The notes below the pieces were generated by a model that was not told where the DNA came from, searched no databases, and was given only the letters and a program-made list of their open reading frames with translations. The position numbers were made by a program, and so were the translations under genes. From Streptomyces sp. VRA16 Mangrove soil (GTDB taxonomy: Bacteria; Actinomycetota; Actinomycetes; Streptomycetales; Streptomycetaceae), in the NCBI RefSeq assembly GCF_017377775.1, contig NZ_JAFVLN010000012.1, positions 124,001 through 188,000 of the forward strand: 64,000 bases of DNA. Direction: 5' to 3'. How positions within the stretch are numbered: position 1 is the stretch's first letter; every line of letters starts with the position of its first letter. Positions 51,029 through 59,374 of this stretch are shown here, piece by piece.

Positions 51029-51511
51029 CTACCGGGCCGCCACCTGGTACTCGGTGCCGTCCTTCTCCCGCAGGAGCAGGCCGTCGATGACGCAGTAGCG
51101 GCGCAGGGCCGCGGTGTCGTCGTGGACGGTGCGCAGCGCTTCGTTGACCTCGCGCTCGCTGTACGTGCGGTCCGTGTCGAAGAGGGTGTCCGTGAGATGG
51201 ACGAGAAGGTCGTGGCGGACCGCGGGCCGCACGGGGATGGCCGTCAGGCGGCCGCGGGCGAAGAACCCGGTGAGGTGGCGCGGCACCCCCGCGGCGGCGG
51301 GCTCGGGAGTGCGCGCCCGGTGGAACACCTCGGCCCCGGCGCGCAGCGATCCGTCCCCCTGGCGCTCGACGAGCCCTGCCGAGATCAGCCGGCCCAGATG
51401 CTTGCGGGCGGCGGGTGAGTCGGCCTCGCGCGGTGGCAGGTCGTCGAGGACGATGCGCGCGTACAGCCTGAGTCGTTCGGGGTCGGCGAGCGCCGACAGG
51501 AGCTGGTCCAC
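51029..51511 (-). CDS. ArsR-like helix-turn-helix protein with DUF2087 domain
   Basis: A 160-residue protein. The N-terminal half is a small winged helix (LLSALADPERLRLYARIVLDDLPPREADSPAARKHLGRLISAGLVE). The C-terminal half matches the DUF2087 pattern with VRHDLLVHLTDTLFDTDRTYSEREVNEALRTVHDDTAALRRYCVIDGLLLRE. GTG 51511 is chosen because GGGAGG lies six bases upstream and the protein then begins like other ArsR proteins; an ATG at 51577 would add 22 residues without a ribosome binding site. It starts just downstream of pgi. Function unknown; a transcriptional regulator is likely. Confidence 0.8.
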   Translation of the reverse strand: MDQLLSALADPERLRLYARIVLDDLPPREADSPAARKHLGRLISAGLVERQGDGSLRAGAEVFHRARTPEPAAAGVPRHLTGFFARGRLTAIPVRPAVRHDLLVHLTDTLFDTDRTYSEREVNEALRTVHDDTAALRRYCVIDGLLLREKDGTEYQVAAR

Positions 51512-51581
51512 GAGGGGCCTCCCGGCAGGGTGACATACGGAACCCGCAGTCTCGCCCGCCGAAAGGCCCTCGTGCATCCGA

Positions 51582-53237
51582 TTAACGGCCGCGGAGCTCC
51601 CGGTACTTGGCCACGAGCGCCTTGGTCGACTCGTCGAGGCCCGGCACGTCGGCACCCTCCGTCAGGGCGGGCTCGACACGCTTGGCGAGAACCTTGCCGA
51701 GCTCGACGCCCCACTGGTCGAAGGAGTCGATGTTCCAGACGGCGCCCTGCACGAACACCTTGTGTTCGTAGAGGGCGACGAGCTGCCCGAGCACGGAAGG
51801 AGTGAGTTCCTTCGCGAGGATCGTCGTGGTCGGGTGGTTGCCCTTGAAGGTCTTGTGCGGCACCAGGTCCTCCGCCACGCCCTCGGCGCGCACCTCGTCG
51901 GGCGTCTTGCCGAAGGCCAGCGCCTGGGTCTGCGCGAAGAAGTTGGCCATCAGGAGATCGTGCTGGGGGACGAGCCCCGGCAGCAGATCGGCGACCGGCT
52001 CGGCGAAGGCGATGAAGTCCGCGGGGATCAACTTCGTGCCCTGGTGGATGAGTTGGTAGTAGGCGTGCTGCCCGTTCGTCCCCGGGGTGCCCCACACCAC
52101 GGGGCCGGTCTGCCAGCCGACCTCCTCGCCGTTGCGCTGCACGTACTTGCCGTTCGACTCCATGTCGAGCTGCTGCAGGTAGGCGGTGAACTTCGACAAG
52201 TAGTGGCTGTACGGGAGCACGGCGTGCGACTGGGCGTCGTGGAAATTGCCGTACCAGATGCCCAGCAGGCCCATCAGGAGCGGCACGTTCGACTCGGCGG
52301 GCGCAGTGCGGAAGTGCTCGTCGACGAGGTGGAACCCGGCGAGCATCTCGCGGAACGCGTCGGGGCCGATGGCGATCATCAGGGAGAGCCCGATCGCGGA
52401 GTCGTACGAGTAACGTCCGCCGACCCAGTCCCAGAACTCGAACATGTTGGCCGTGTCGATACCGAACTCGGAGACCTTCTCGGCGTTGGTCGACAGCGCC
52501 ACGAAGTGCTTCGCGACGGCGTCCTGGCCGGCCTTCAGCTCGGTGAGCAGCCAGTTGCGCGCGGACGTCGCGTTGGTGATCGTCTCGATGGTCGTGAACG
52601 TCTTCGAGGCGATGATGAACAGCGTCTCCGCCGCGTCCAGGTCGCGTACGGCCTCGTGGAGATCGGCGCCGTCGACGTTCGACACGAAGCGGACGGTGAG
52701 GTCCCGGTCGGTGAAGGAGCGCAGCACCTCGTAGGCCATGGCGGGGCCGAGGTCGGAGCCGCCGATACCGATGTTGACGATGTTCTTGATGCGCTTGCCG
52801 GTGTGGCCGGTCCACTCGCCGCCGCGCACCCTGTCCGCGAACGCGCTCATCTTGTCGAGCACCGCGTGCACGCCCGGCACGACGTTCTCGCCGTCGACCT
52901 CCACCACGGCGTCGCGCGGGGCGCGCAGCGCGGTGTGCAGCACGGCGCGGTCCTCGGTCGTGTTGATCTTGTCGCCGCGGAACATGGCGTCGCGCAGCCC
53001 GAAGACGTCGGTCGCGGAGGCCAGCTCGCGCAGCAGCCGCAGCGTCTCGTCCGTGACCAGGTGCTTGGAGTAGTCGATGTGCAGATCGCCGACCTGGAGG
53101 GTCCAGCCGGAGCCGCGCCCCGGATCAGTGGCGAACAGGTCGCGCAGCTGTACGTCCCCCAGCTGCTCCCGGTGCTTGGCCAGCGCCTGCCACTCGGGCG
53201 TCTGGGTAAGTGCCACCTGCTTGTCGGACGCGTTCAT
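51582..53237 (-). CDS. pgi: Glucose-6-phosphate isomerase
   Basis: A 551-residue PGI of the E. coli type. Both signatures are present: the family 1 region around VNIGIGGSDLGPAMAYEVL with SNVDGADL, and VFVQGAVWNIDSFDQWGVELGKVLA near the C-terminus; the catalytic Glu and His lie in GTPGTNGQHAYYQLIHQGT. It interconverts glucose 6-phosphate and fructose 6-phosphate, linking glycolysis with the neighbouring pentose phosphate operon. ATG 53237 gives a standard N-terminus; upstream codons in frame are judged untranslated. Probably its own transcript, since 275 bp separates it from the RbpA-family gene. Confidence 0.95.
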   Translation of the reverse strand: MNASDKQVALTQTPEWQALAKHREQLGDVQLRDLFATDPGRGSGWTLQVGDLHIDYSKHLVTDETLRLLRELASATDVFGLRDAMFRGDKINTTEDRAVLHTALRAPRDAVVEVDGENVVPGVHAVLDKMSAFADRVRGGEWTGHTGKRIKNIVNIGIGGSDLGPAMAYEVLRSFTDRDLTVRFVSNVDGADLHEAVRDLDAAETLFIIASKTFTTIETITNATSARNWLLTELKAGQDAVAKHFVALSTNAEKVSEFGIDTANMFEFWDWVGGRYSYDSAIGLSLMIAIGPDAFREMLAGFHLVDEHFRTAPAESNVPLLMGLLGIWYGNFHDAQSHAVLPYSHYLSKFTAYLQQLDMESNGKYVQRNGEEVGWQTGPVVWGTPGTNGQHAYYQLIHQGTKLIPADFIAFAEPVADLLPGLVPQHDLLMANFFAQTQALAFGKTPDEVRAEGVAEDLVPHKTFKGNHPTTTILAKELTPSVLGQLVALYEHKVFVQGAVWNIDSFDQWGVELGKVLAKRVEPALTEGADVPGLDESTKALVAKYRELRGR

Positions 53238-53495
53238 CTCGAACTTCAGCCTTCTCTCGTACCGGGGTACGTGCCGGGTCCCACTGCTCCCACCCAACCT
53301 AGTAGATCAGGAGGAATCGAGCCTTTTGGATCGCTGCCGCGAGCCGGTGAAAGGCAGGTGAACAGGGGAATTCCGGGACAGAGGGCTGGGACGCGGTTCC
53401 GCTCCGCGACGGTCCGCGACGGCCCACTACGGACCAGCCGGACCGGATTCGGACAGCCGAACGGGCCGGACACCGTCCAAGTGCTCGGCCCGCTC

Positions 53496-53512
53496 CGTCA
53501 GTTGAACTGACG
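53496..53512. terminator. 17-bp palindrome after the RbpA-family gene
   Basis: CGTCAGTT-G-AACTGACG abuts the stop codon at 53513. Its stem is perfect but the 1-base centre makes a tight hairpin, so it may be a weak terminator or an operator for pgi. The pgi-rbpA gap is otherwise without a gene. Confidence 0.4.
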
Positions 53513-53848
53513 TCAGATCTCGCCCCGCAACTTCGCGAGCGCTTCGGCGAGGATGGCCTCACCGTCCGCGTCACTGCGCCGCTCCCGTACGTACGCGAGG
53601 TGCGTCTTGTACGGCTCGGTGCGCGGCGGGTCCGGCGGATTGTCCCGGTCCTGCCCGGCCGGGAATCCGCAGCGCGGACAGTCCCAGGTCTCCGGCACCT
53701 GCGCGTCGGAGGCGAAGCTCGGCTGCGTCTCGTGCCCGTTCGAGCACCAGAAGGAGATGCGCAGGCGGGGCGCGGACTCGCCACGCTCGGCCTCGCCCAT
53801 CGGCCCCGCCCCGACCCGACTTCCTCGGATCGCGTTGCCACTTGCCAC
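53513..53848 (-). CDS. RNA polymerase-binding protein of the RbpA family
   Basis: A 111-residue RbpA-like protein. The N-terminus MASGNAIRGSRVGAG resembles the basic linker that contacts sigma. The core has the zinc-site pattern with SFWCSNGHE and WDCPRCG, then YKTHLAYVRERRSDADGEAILAEALAKLR, the sigma-interaction domain (canonical RbpA has THWDMLMERR here). It likely stabilises the housekeeping sigma-RNA polymerase complex. Streptomyces carry more than one RbpA homologue, and the sequence differs from the canonical protein at the core, so this is probably the paralogue (RbpB-like). GTG 53848 has AGGGAG upstream. Confidence 0.85.
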   Translation of the reverse strand: MASGNAIRGSRVGAGPMGEAERGESAPRLRISFWCSNGHETQPSFASDAQVPETWDCPRCGFPAGQDRDNPPDPPRTEPYKTHLAYVRERRSDADGEAILAEALAKLRGEI

Positions 53849-53920
53849 GGTCGTAACTCCCTGCGTGATGGTGCCGCGAAGCGTGTCGGCGTCTCGCTTC
53901 GCCGCGGAGCGCCTCAGTCT

Positions 53921-54029
53921 ACGTAAGGCCCAACGCGCGTCCAGTGATTGGAGTTACATCCCTCCACCAAGACGCAAGCCCCATGATAGGCCGCGCAGTT
54001 GAGCGCGTACCTTACATGGGGCCTTACGT
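53921..54029. promoter_or_regulatory. Widely spaced inverted repeat upstream of the RbpA-family gene
   Basis: acgtaaggccc (53921-53931) and gggccttacgt (54019-54029) are perfect 11-bp inverted arms separated by 87 bp, in the 229-bp gap between the RbpA-family gene and secG. They could bind one regulator cooperatively with a DNA loop. TAGACT on the minus strand (plus 53916-53921) is a -10 candidate overlapping the proximal arm. Confidence 0.4.
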
Positions 54030-54077
54030 GAAAATACGTGACCTATGTGCAGTTGTAACGGGCCAGCCTCAGGAAGG

Positions 54078-54308
54078 TCAGTTGTTGATCTTCATGAGAA
54101 TGCCGAGCACGACAATGCAGGCGAACCACAGCAGACCGATCACGATGGTGATCCGGTCCAGGTTCCGCTCGGCGACCGAGGAGCCACCGACGGAGGACTG
54201 CATGCCGCCACCGAACATGTCGGAGAGGCCGCCACCCTTTCCCTTGTGCATGAGCACCAGGAGCATCAGCAGCAGGCTGAAGACGATCAGGGCGATCGAG
54301 AACCCCAT
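54078..54308 (-). CDS. secG: Preprotein translocase subunit SecG
   Basis: A 76-residue SecG with two membrane helices (about 1-20 and 50-70) joined by KGKGGGLSDMFGGGMQSSVGGSSVAERNLDR, the family signature. It assists SecYE in protein export, relevant to the many secreted proteins in this window. ATG 54308 is chosen; a GTG two codons upstream is equally possible. It lies downstream of tpiA beyond a hairpin, as in other actinomycetes. Confidence 0.93.
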   Translation of the reverse strand: MGFSIALIVFSLLLMLLVLMHKGKGGGLSDMFGGGMQSSVGGSSVAERNLDRITIVIGLLWFACIVVLGILMKINN

Positions 54309-54349
54309 AACCACGGCTGGACCAACTTCCTCGGACTTATTTGGACGAC

Positions 54350-54379
54350 GGGGGCCGAGCAGCGACCTGCTCAGCCCCC
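54350..54379 (-). terminator. Hairpin between tpiA and secG
   Basis: gggggccgagcag (54350-54362) and ctgctcagccccc (54367-54379), 13-bp stem with one mismatch and a 4-base loop, downstream of tpiA. It probably ends or attenuates the gap-pgk-tpiA transcript before secG. Confidence 0.65.
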
Positions 54380-54424
54380 GCAAGAGTACGACGTATCGCC
54401 GCTAGCGCCTACTCGCTGCTCGGC

Positions 54425-55201
54425 TTACTGCTCGTTGAATCGAACGATCTTGACGAACTCGTCCGTGTCCAGCGAGGCACCGCCGACCAGGGCGCCGTCG
54501 ATGTCGGCCTGGCTCATGATCTCCTTGACGTTGCCGGACTTCACGGAGCCGCCGTACTGGATGCGGATCTTGTCGGCGACGTCCTGCGAGTACAGCTCGG
54601 CGAGCTTGCCGCGGATGGCCTTGCAGACCTCCTGCGCGTCGTCGGAGCCGCACACCTTGCCGGTGCCGATGGCCCACACGGGCTCGTAGGCGATGACGAT
54701 GGTCTCGGCCTGCTCGGCCGGGAGGTCCTTGAGGCCGCCCTCGACCTGCTCCAGGGTGTGGGAGACGTGGTTGCCCGCCTCGCGGACGTCCAGCTCCTCG
54801 CCGACGCACATGATCGGGGTCAGGCCGTGCTTGTAGGCGGCCTTCACCTTGGCGTTGACGACCTCGTCGGTCTCGTTGTGGTACTGCCGGCGCTCGGAGT
54901 GACCGATCGCGACGTACGTGCACTTGAGCTTGGCCAGCATCGGGCCCGAGATCTCGCCGGTGTAGGCACCGGAGTCCTGCGCCGAGATGTCCTGGGCGCC
55001 GTACTTGATCTTGAGCTTGTCGCCGTCGACCAGCGTCTGCACGGAGCGCAGGTCGGTGAAGGGGGCGAGAACGGCGACCTCGACGGACTCGTAGTCCTTG
55101 TCCGCCAGGGCGAAGGCAAGCTTCTGGACGTGCGCGATGGCCTCGAGGTGGTTGAGGTTCATCTTCCAGTTGCCCGCCATGATCGGCGTGCGGGTGCTCA
55201 T
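54425..55201 (-). CDS. tpiA: Triosephosphate isomerase
   Basis: A 258-residue TIM barrel. The catalytic Lys is in GNWKMNL (K13), the His in AIGHSERRQ and the Glu in VIAYEPVWAIGTGK, and the phosphate loop is QYGGSVKSGN with GALVGGASL. It interconverts dihydroxyacetone phosphate and glyceraldehyde 3-phosphate. It starts 5 bp after the pgk stop, with its GGAGGA site inside the end of pgk, so the two are coupled. Confidence 0.96.
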   Translation of the reverse strand: MSTRTPIMAGNWKMNLNHLEAIAHVQKLAFALADKDYESVEVAVLAPFTDLRSVQTLVDGDKLKIKYGAQDISAQDSGAYTGEISGPMLAKLKCTYVAIGHSERRQYHNETDEVVNAKVKAAYKHGLTPIMCVGEELDVREAGNHVSHTLEQVEGGLKDLPAEQAETIVIAYEPVWAIGTGKVCGSDDAQEVCKAIRGKLAELYSQDVADKIRIQYGGSVKSGNVKEIMSQADIDGALVGGASLDTDEFVKIVRFNEQ

Positions 55202-55206
55202 TAAGG

Positions 55207-56418
55207 TCAGTCCTCCAGTGCGGCGAGACCGGGCAGCGTCTTGCCCTCGAGGTACTCGAGGGAGGCGCCGCCGCCGGTCGAGATGTGGCCGAATGCCTTC
55301 TCGTCGAAGCCCAGGGTACGGACGGCGGCGGCGGAGTCGCCGCCGCCCACCACGGTGAAGCCCGGCGCGTCGATGAGGGCCTGGGCGACCGCCTTGGTGC
55401 CCTCGGCGTAGTCGGGGTGCTCGAAGACGCCCATCGGACCGTTCCAGAAGACGGTCTGCGCGTCGGCGAGCTTCGAGGCGTACAGCTTGCGGGTCTCGGG
55501 ACCGATGTCCAGCCCCTCCTGGTCGGCCGGGATCGCGTCCGCGGCGACGGTGGAGGGGTTGGCCGGGGTCTTGCCCTTGAGGTCGGGGAACTCGGACGAG
55601 ACCAGGACGTCCACGGGGAGCACGATCTCCACGCCGTTCTTCTCGGCGCGCTCCATGTACTCGGTGACGGCCGGGAGCTGGTCCTCCTGAAGGAGGGAGA
55701 TACCGACCTCGTAGCCCTTGGCCTTGAGGAACGTGTACGCCATGCCGCCGCCGATGAGGAGACGGTCGGCCTTGCCGAGCAGCTGGTCGATGACGGCCAG
55801 CTTGTCGGAGACCTTGGCGCCGCCGAGCGCGACCACGTAGGGGCGCTGGACCTCGTCGGTGAGCTTCTTCAGGACGCCGACCTCGGTGGCGATGAGGAAA
55901 CCGGCGTAGTGCGGCAGGCGCTTCGGCAGGTCGTACACGGAGGCGTGCTTGCGGTGCACCGCGCCGAAGCCGTCACCCACGTAGACGTCCGCGAGGGCCG
56001 CGAGCCGGTCGGCGAACTCGCCGCGCTCGGTGTCGTCCTTGCTCGTCTCGCCGGCGTTGAAGCGCAGGTTCTCGATGACGGCGACCTGACCCGGCTCCAG
56101 GCCGTTCACGGCGTCGTGCGCGGCGGGGCCGACGGTGTCCTGCGCGAAGGCGACCGGCTTGCCGAGGAGTTCGGCGAGGCGCTCGGCGGCGGGCAGCAGG
56201 GAGAACTGAAGGTCCGGGGCACCCTTGGGGCGGCCCAGGTGGGAGGCGACGATCACCTTGGCGCCCGCGTCGGCGAGGGCCTTGACGGTCGGCAGGACGG
56301 CGCGAATGCGGCCGTCGTCGGTGATCAGGCCGTCGGCCAGCGGCACGTTGAGGTCGGCGCGGACGAACACCCGCTTGCCGTCGACCCCTTCGGCGAGAAG
56401 TTCCTCAATGGTCTTCAT
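55207..56418 (-). CDS. pgk: Phosphoglycerate kinase
   Basis: A 403-residue PGK. Recognisable parts are FVRADLNVPL, the substrate Arg/His pair in ASHLGRPKGAPD, VENLRFNAGE, the nucleotide site ALGGAKVSDKL and the C-terminal GGGDSAAAV. It transfers phosphate from 1,3-bisphosphoglycerate to ADP. It lies between gap and tpiA; the 147-bp gap after gap contains a terminator hairpin, so transcription of pgk may rely on readthrough or its own promoter. Confidence 0.96.
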   Translation of the reverse strand: MKTIEELLAEGVDGKRVFVRADLNVPLADGLITDDGRIRAVLPTVKALADAGAKVIVASHLGRPKGAPDLQFSLLPAAERLAELLGKPVAFAQDTVGPAAHDAVNGLEPGQVAVIENLRFNAGETSKDDTERGEFADRLAALADVYVGDGFGAVHRKHASVYDLPKRLPHYAGFLIATEVGVLKKLTDEVQRPYVVALGGAKVSDKLAVIDQLLGKADRLLIGGGMAYTFLKAKGYEVGISLLQEDQLPAVTEYMERAEKNGVEIVLPVDVLVSSEFPDLKGKTPANPSTVAADAIPADQEGLDIGPETRKLYASKLADAQTVFWNGPMGVFEHPDYAEGTKAVAQALIDAPGFTVVGGGDSAAAVRTLGFDEKAFGHISTGGGASLEYLEGKTLPGLAALED

Positions 56419-56476
56419 GAGTCGGCTCCTTGAGAGGACTGGTCGTACGAGGCTGGAGGGCTGAGAAGGCTGACGT

Positions 56477-56526
56477 GCGAAGGGCCCGGACTGTCGCGCG
56501 GCGTCGCGCGGGTCCGGACCCTTCGC
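56477..56526 (-). terminator. Hairpin between gap and pgk
   Basis: gcgaagggcccggac (56477-56491) pairs with gtccggacccttcgc (56512-56526) with one mismatch; the GC-rich loop gives an extra stem. It lies about 40 bp after the gap stop and may reduce readthrough into pgk. Confidence 0.65.
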
Positions 56527-56565
56527 TCACATCTGAGTGCCTTGCTGCTCTAGAACCTTAGAGGC

Positions 56566-57576
<1,011 letters not shown>

Positions 57577-57711
57577 GAACCGATCTCCTCGTTGGTACGC
57601 CGGGTTTCGACGCCGGCGAGATGTATTGGGATGTCCCCGACCGCCTCCGACCCTACCTCCCATAAGAGCTTTGGGTGACATCGAGAGGCCGCGTGGAGGG
57701 AAGAGCAGCCC

Positions 57712-57779
57712 TTACTGGCCAGTAACGTTTGAGGTACCGGTTATTTCGCCGGTATTTCAAGACCGATCGACGGTCGATC
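57712..57779 (-). promoter_or_regulatory. Cluster of three palindromes upstream of gap
   Basis: TTACTGGCCAGTAA (57712-57725) is a perfect 14-bp palindrome. TACCGG-N8-CCGGTA spans 57735-57754, and gatcgac-G-gtcgatc spans 57765-57779. They are evenly placed in an AT-richer stretch of the long gap upstream of gap. Likely regulatory; the regulators are unknown to me. Confidence 0.5.
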
Positions 57780-58088
57780 ACTCGCTAATTGAGCGCAGGG
57801 GCTTTCTGATGAGCGCATTTCGATCGGCCCTGCTCGCGCCGCCGCCTCAGGCCCCGCGCGGTCTGGGCGGTCCGGGCGGTCCGGGCCAGGGCCTCCCGAG
57901 GGGGTGACCGAACGGCACGCCGGCTGGTGCGCCTGGTTCCGATATCCAAATTTCCGCGCAGCTCACTTGTCGCCACCCCCGCACAATTGGGTGTGCTGGT
58001 GACCGTGGGGCCATTGATGCGGAAGTTCAACCGCTTGTCATGTGCGGACTTACCGGCGATCGCGGAAACATGCTGGTCGTCCACGCGC

Positions 58089-58160
58089 GCGTACAGGAAC
58101 AGGCGCGGGAACGGACGCAGGAACGGGAACGGGCACAGGAACGCGTACAGGAAGGTGAAC
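58089..58160. repeat. GGAAC-containing 6/12-bp repeat
   Basis: Units of 12 bp (two of them half-length) ending in ggaac or a near-match run through 58089-58160: gcgtacaggaac, aggcgcgggaac, ggacgcaggaac, gggaac, gggcacaggaac, gcgtacaggaag, gtgaac. It lies in the 796-bp whiA-gap intergenic region, where I see no convincing gene. Confidence 0.65.
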
Positions 58161-58217
58161 TTCTTCGGGGACCTTTTCGAGCGCTTCGGGTCCCACTCCC
58201 GCGCAGGGGTGACAACC

Positions 58218-58313
58218 GGTATGGCGGTCGGCACGGCAGCCGGCGTGGCAGTCGGTACAGCAGTCCGTGCAACAGTCCGTGCGGCAGTCCGTGCGGCAGC
58301 CGGTACGACAAAG
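58218..58313. repeat. 12-bp tandem array upstream of the whiA terminator
   Basis: Seven clear 12-bp units and a decayed eighth start at 58218, 58230, 58242, 58254, 58266, 58278, 58290 and 58302, with consensus SGTRCGGCAGTC (ggcgtggcagtc, cgtgcggcagtc and so on). A 12-bp period could encode a 4-residue repeat, but no frame here has a start, ribosome binding site and homologous protein. Confidence 0.7.
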
Positions 58314-58352
58314 GCCGGTGGCGGCGCCCGCAACAGGGCGCCGCCACCGGCC
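58313..58352 (-). terminator. Rho-independent terminator of the uvrC-rapZ-yvcK-whiA operon
   Basis: Perfect 17-bp stem, ggccggtggcggcgccc (58313-58329) and gggcgccgccaccggcc (58336-58352), loop of 6. On the minus strand it is followed by TTTGTC. It lies 20 bp after the whiA stop. Confidence 0.85.
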
Positions 58353-58372
58353 ACTTGGGAGTACGTCGCAGG

Positions 58373-59374
58373 TCAGCCCGCGAGGTTGTCCGCCATCTCG
58401 TCGGCGAGCTCCTCCGTCAGGTTCGACTCCGTGCCCGGGATACCGAGGTCCTGGGCCCGCTTGTCGGCCATCGCGAGCAGGCGGCGGATGCGGCCCGCCA
58501 CGGCGTCCTTCGTCAGCGGCGGGTCGGCGAGCGCGCCCAGCTCCTCCAGGGAGGCCTGCTTGTGCTCCATGCGCAGCCGGCCGGCGGCCGCGAGGTGCTC
58601 GGGCACCTCGTCGGCGAGGATCTCCAGGGCGCGCTGGACGCGGGCACCGGCGGCGACCGCGGCGCGGGCCGAACGGCGCAGGTTCGCGTCGTCGAAGTTC
58701 GCCAGGCGGTTCGCGGTGGCGCGGACCTCGCGGCGCATCCGCCGCTCCTCCCAGGCGAGCACTGACTCGTGCGCACCCATTCGGGTGAGCAGGGCACCGA
58801 TCGCGTCACCGTCGCGGACCACCACACGGTCCACGCCCCGCACCTCGCGGGCCTTGGCGGCGATCGAGAGGCGGCGGGCGGCGCCGACCAGGGCGAGCGC
58901 GGCCTCCGGGCCGGGGCAGGTCACCTCCAGGGAGCTGGAGCGCCCCGGCTCGGTGAGCGAACCGTGGGCCAGGAAAGCGCCCCGCCAGGCGGCCTCCGCG
59001 TCGCAGGTGGCCCCCGAGACCACCTGCGGGGGCAGACCGCGGATCGGGCGGCCGCGGCCGTCCACGAGACCCGTCTGGCGCGCCAGCTGGTCGCCGCCCG
59101 CGACGACACGCACCACAAAACGCGAGCCGCGGCGCAGCCCGCCGGGCGCCATCACGATCAGCTCCGAGCTGTGCCCGAAGATTTCGAGAATGTCCCGCTT
59201 GAGCCGCCGGGCGGCCATCGCGGTGTCCAGCTCCGCCTCGATCACGATGCGGCCGCTCACCAGGTGAAGGCCGCCCGCGAACCGCAGGATCGCCGAGACC
59301 TCGGCCTTCCTGCAGCAGGTCCGGGTGACGGGGAGCCGGGAGATCTCGTCCTTCACCGCTGCCGTCATCGCCAT
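58373..59374 (-). CDS. whiA: Sporulation transcription factor WhiA
   Basis: A 333-residue WhiA. The N-terminal part (1-210) is a degenerate LAGLIDADG-type fold (AVKDEISRLPVTRTCCRKAEVSAILRFAGGLHL at its start), and the C-terminal part (about 220-310) a helix-turn-helix (SLEELGALADPPLTKDAVAGRIRRLLAMA). In Streptomyces WhiA works with WhiB to switch on sporulation-septation genes such as ftsZ and ftsK. ATG 59374 has AAGGA seven bases upstream and overlaps the 3' end of yvcK by 10 bp. Last gene of the uvrC operon. Fits a sporulating actinomycete. Confidence 0.96.
   Translation of the reverse strand: MAMTAAVKDEISRLPVTRTCCRKAEVSAILRFAGGLHLVSGRIVIEAELDTAMAARRLKRDILEIFGHSSELIVMAPGGLRRGSRFVVRVVAGGDQLARQTGLVDGRGRPIRGLPPQVVSGATCDAEAAWRGAFLAHGSLTEPGRSSSLEVTCPGPEAALALVGAARRLSIAAKAREVRGVDRVVVRDGDAIGALLTRMGAHESVLAWEERRMRREVRATANRLANFDDANLRRSARAAVAAGARVQRALEILADEVPEHLAAAGRLRMEHKQASLEELGALADPPLTKDAVAGRIRRLLAMADKRAQDLGIPGTESNLTEELADEMADNLAG

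Noticed and set aside
56419..56565. A riboswitch or RNA gene between gap and pgk
   Set aside because: The interval is explained by one strong hairpin; no further conserved-looking structure was seen.
57809..57907. A 32-residue ORF with an AGGGG-like site upstream (Pro/Gly-rich) between gap and whiA
   Set aside because: Low-complexity peptide, no conserved context, and it overlaps the regulatory region; too weak to call.
57785..58354. A 189-residue minus-strand ORF across the 12-bp array
   Set aside because: It reads through the array and the whiA terminator, has no ribosome binding site and no recognisable domain.
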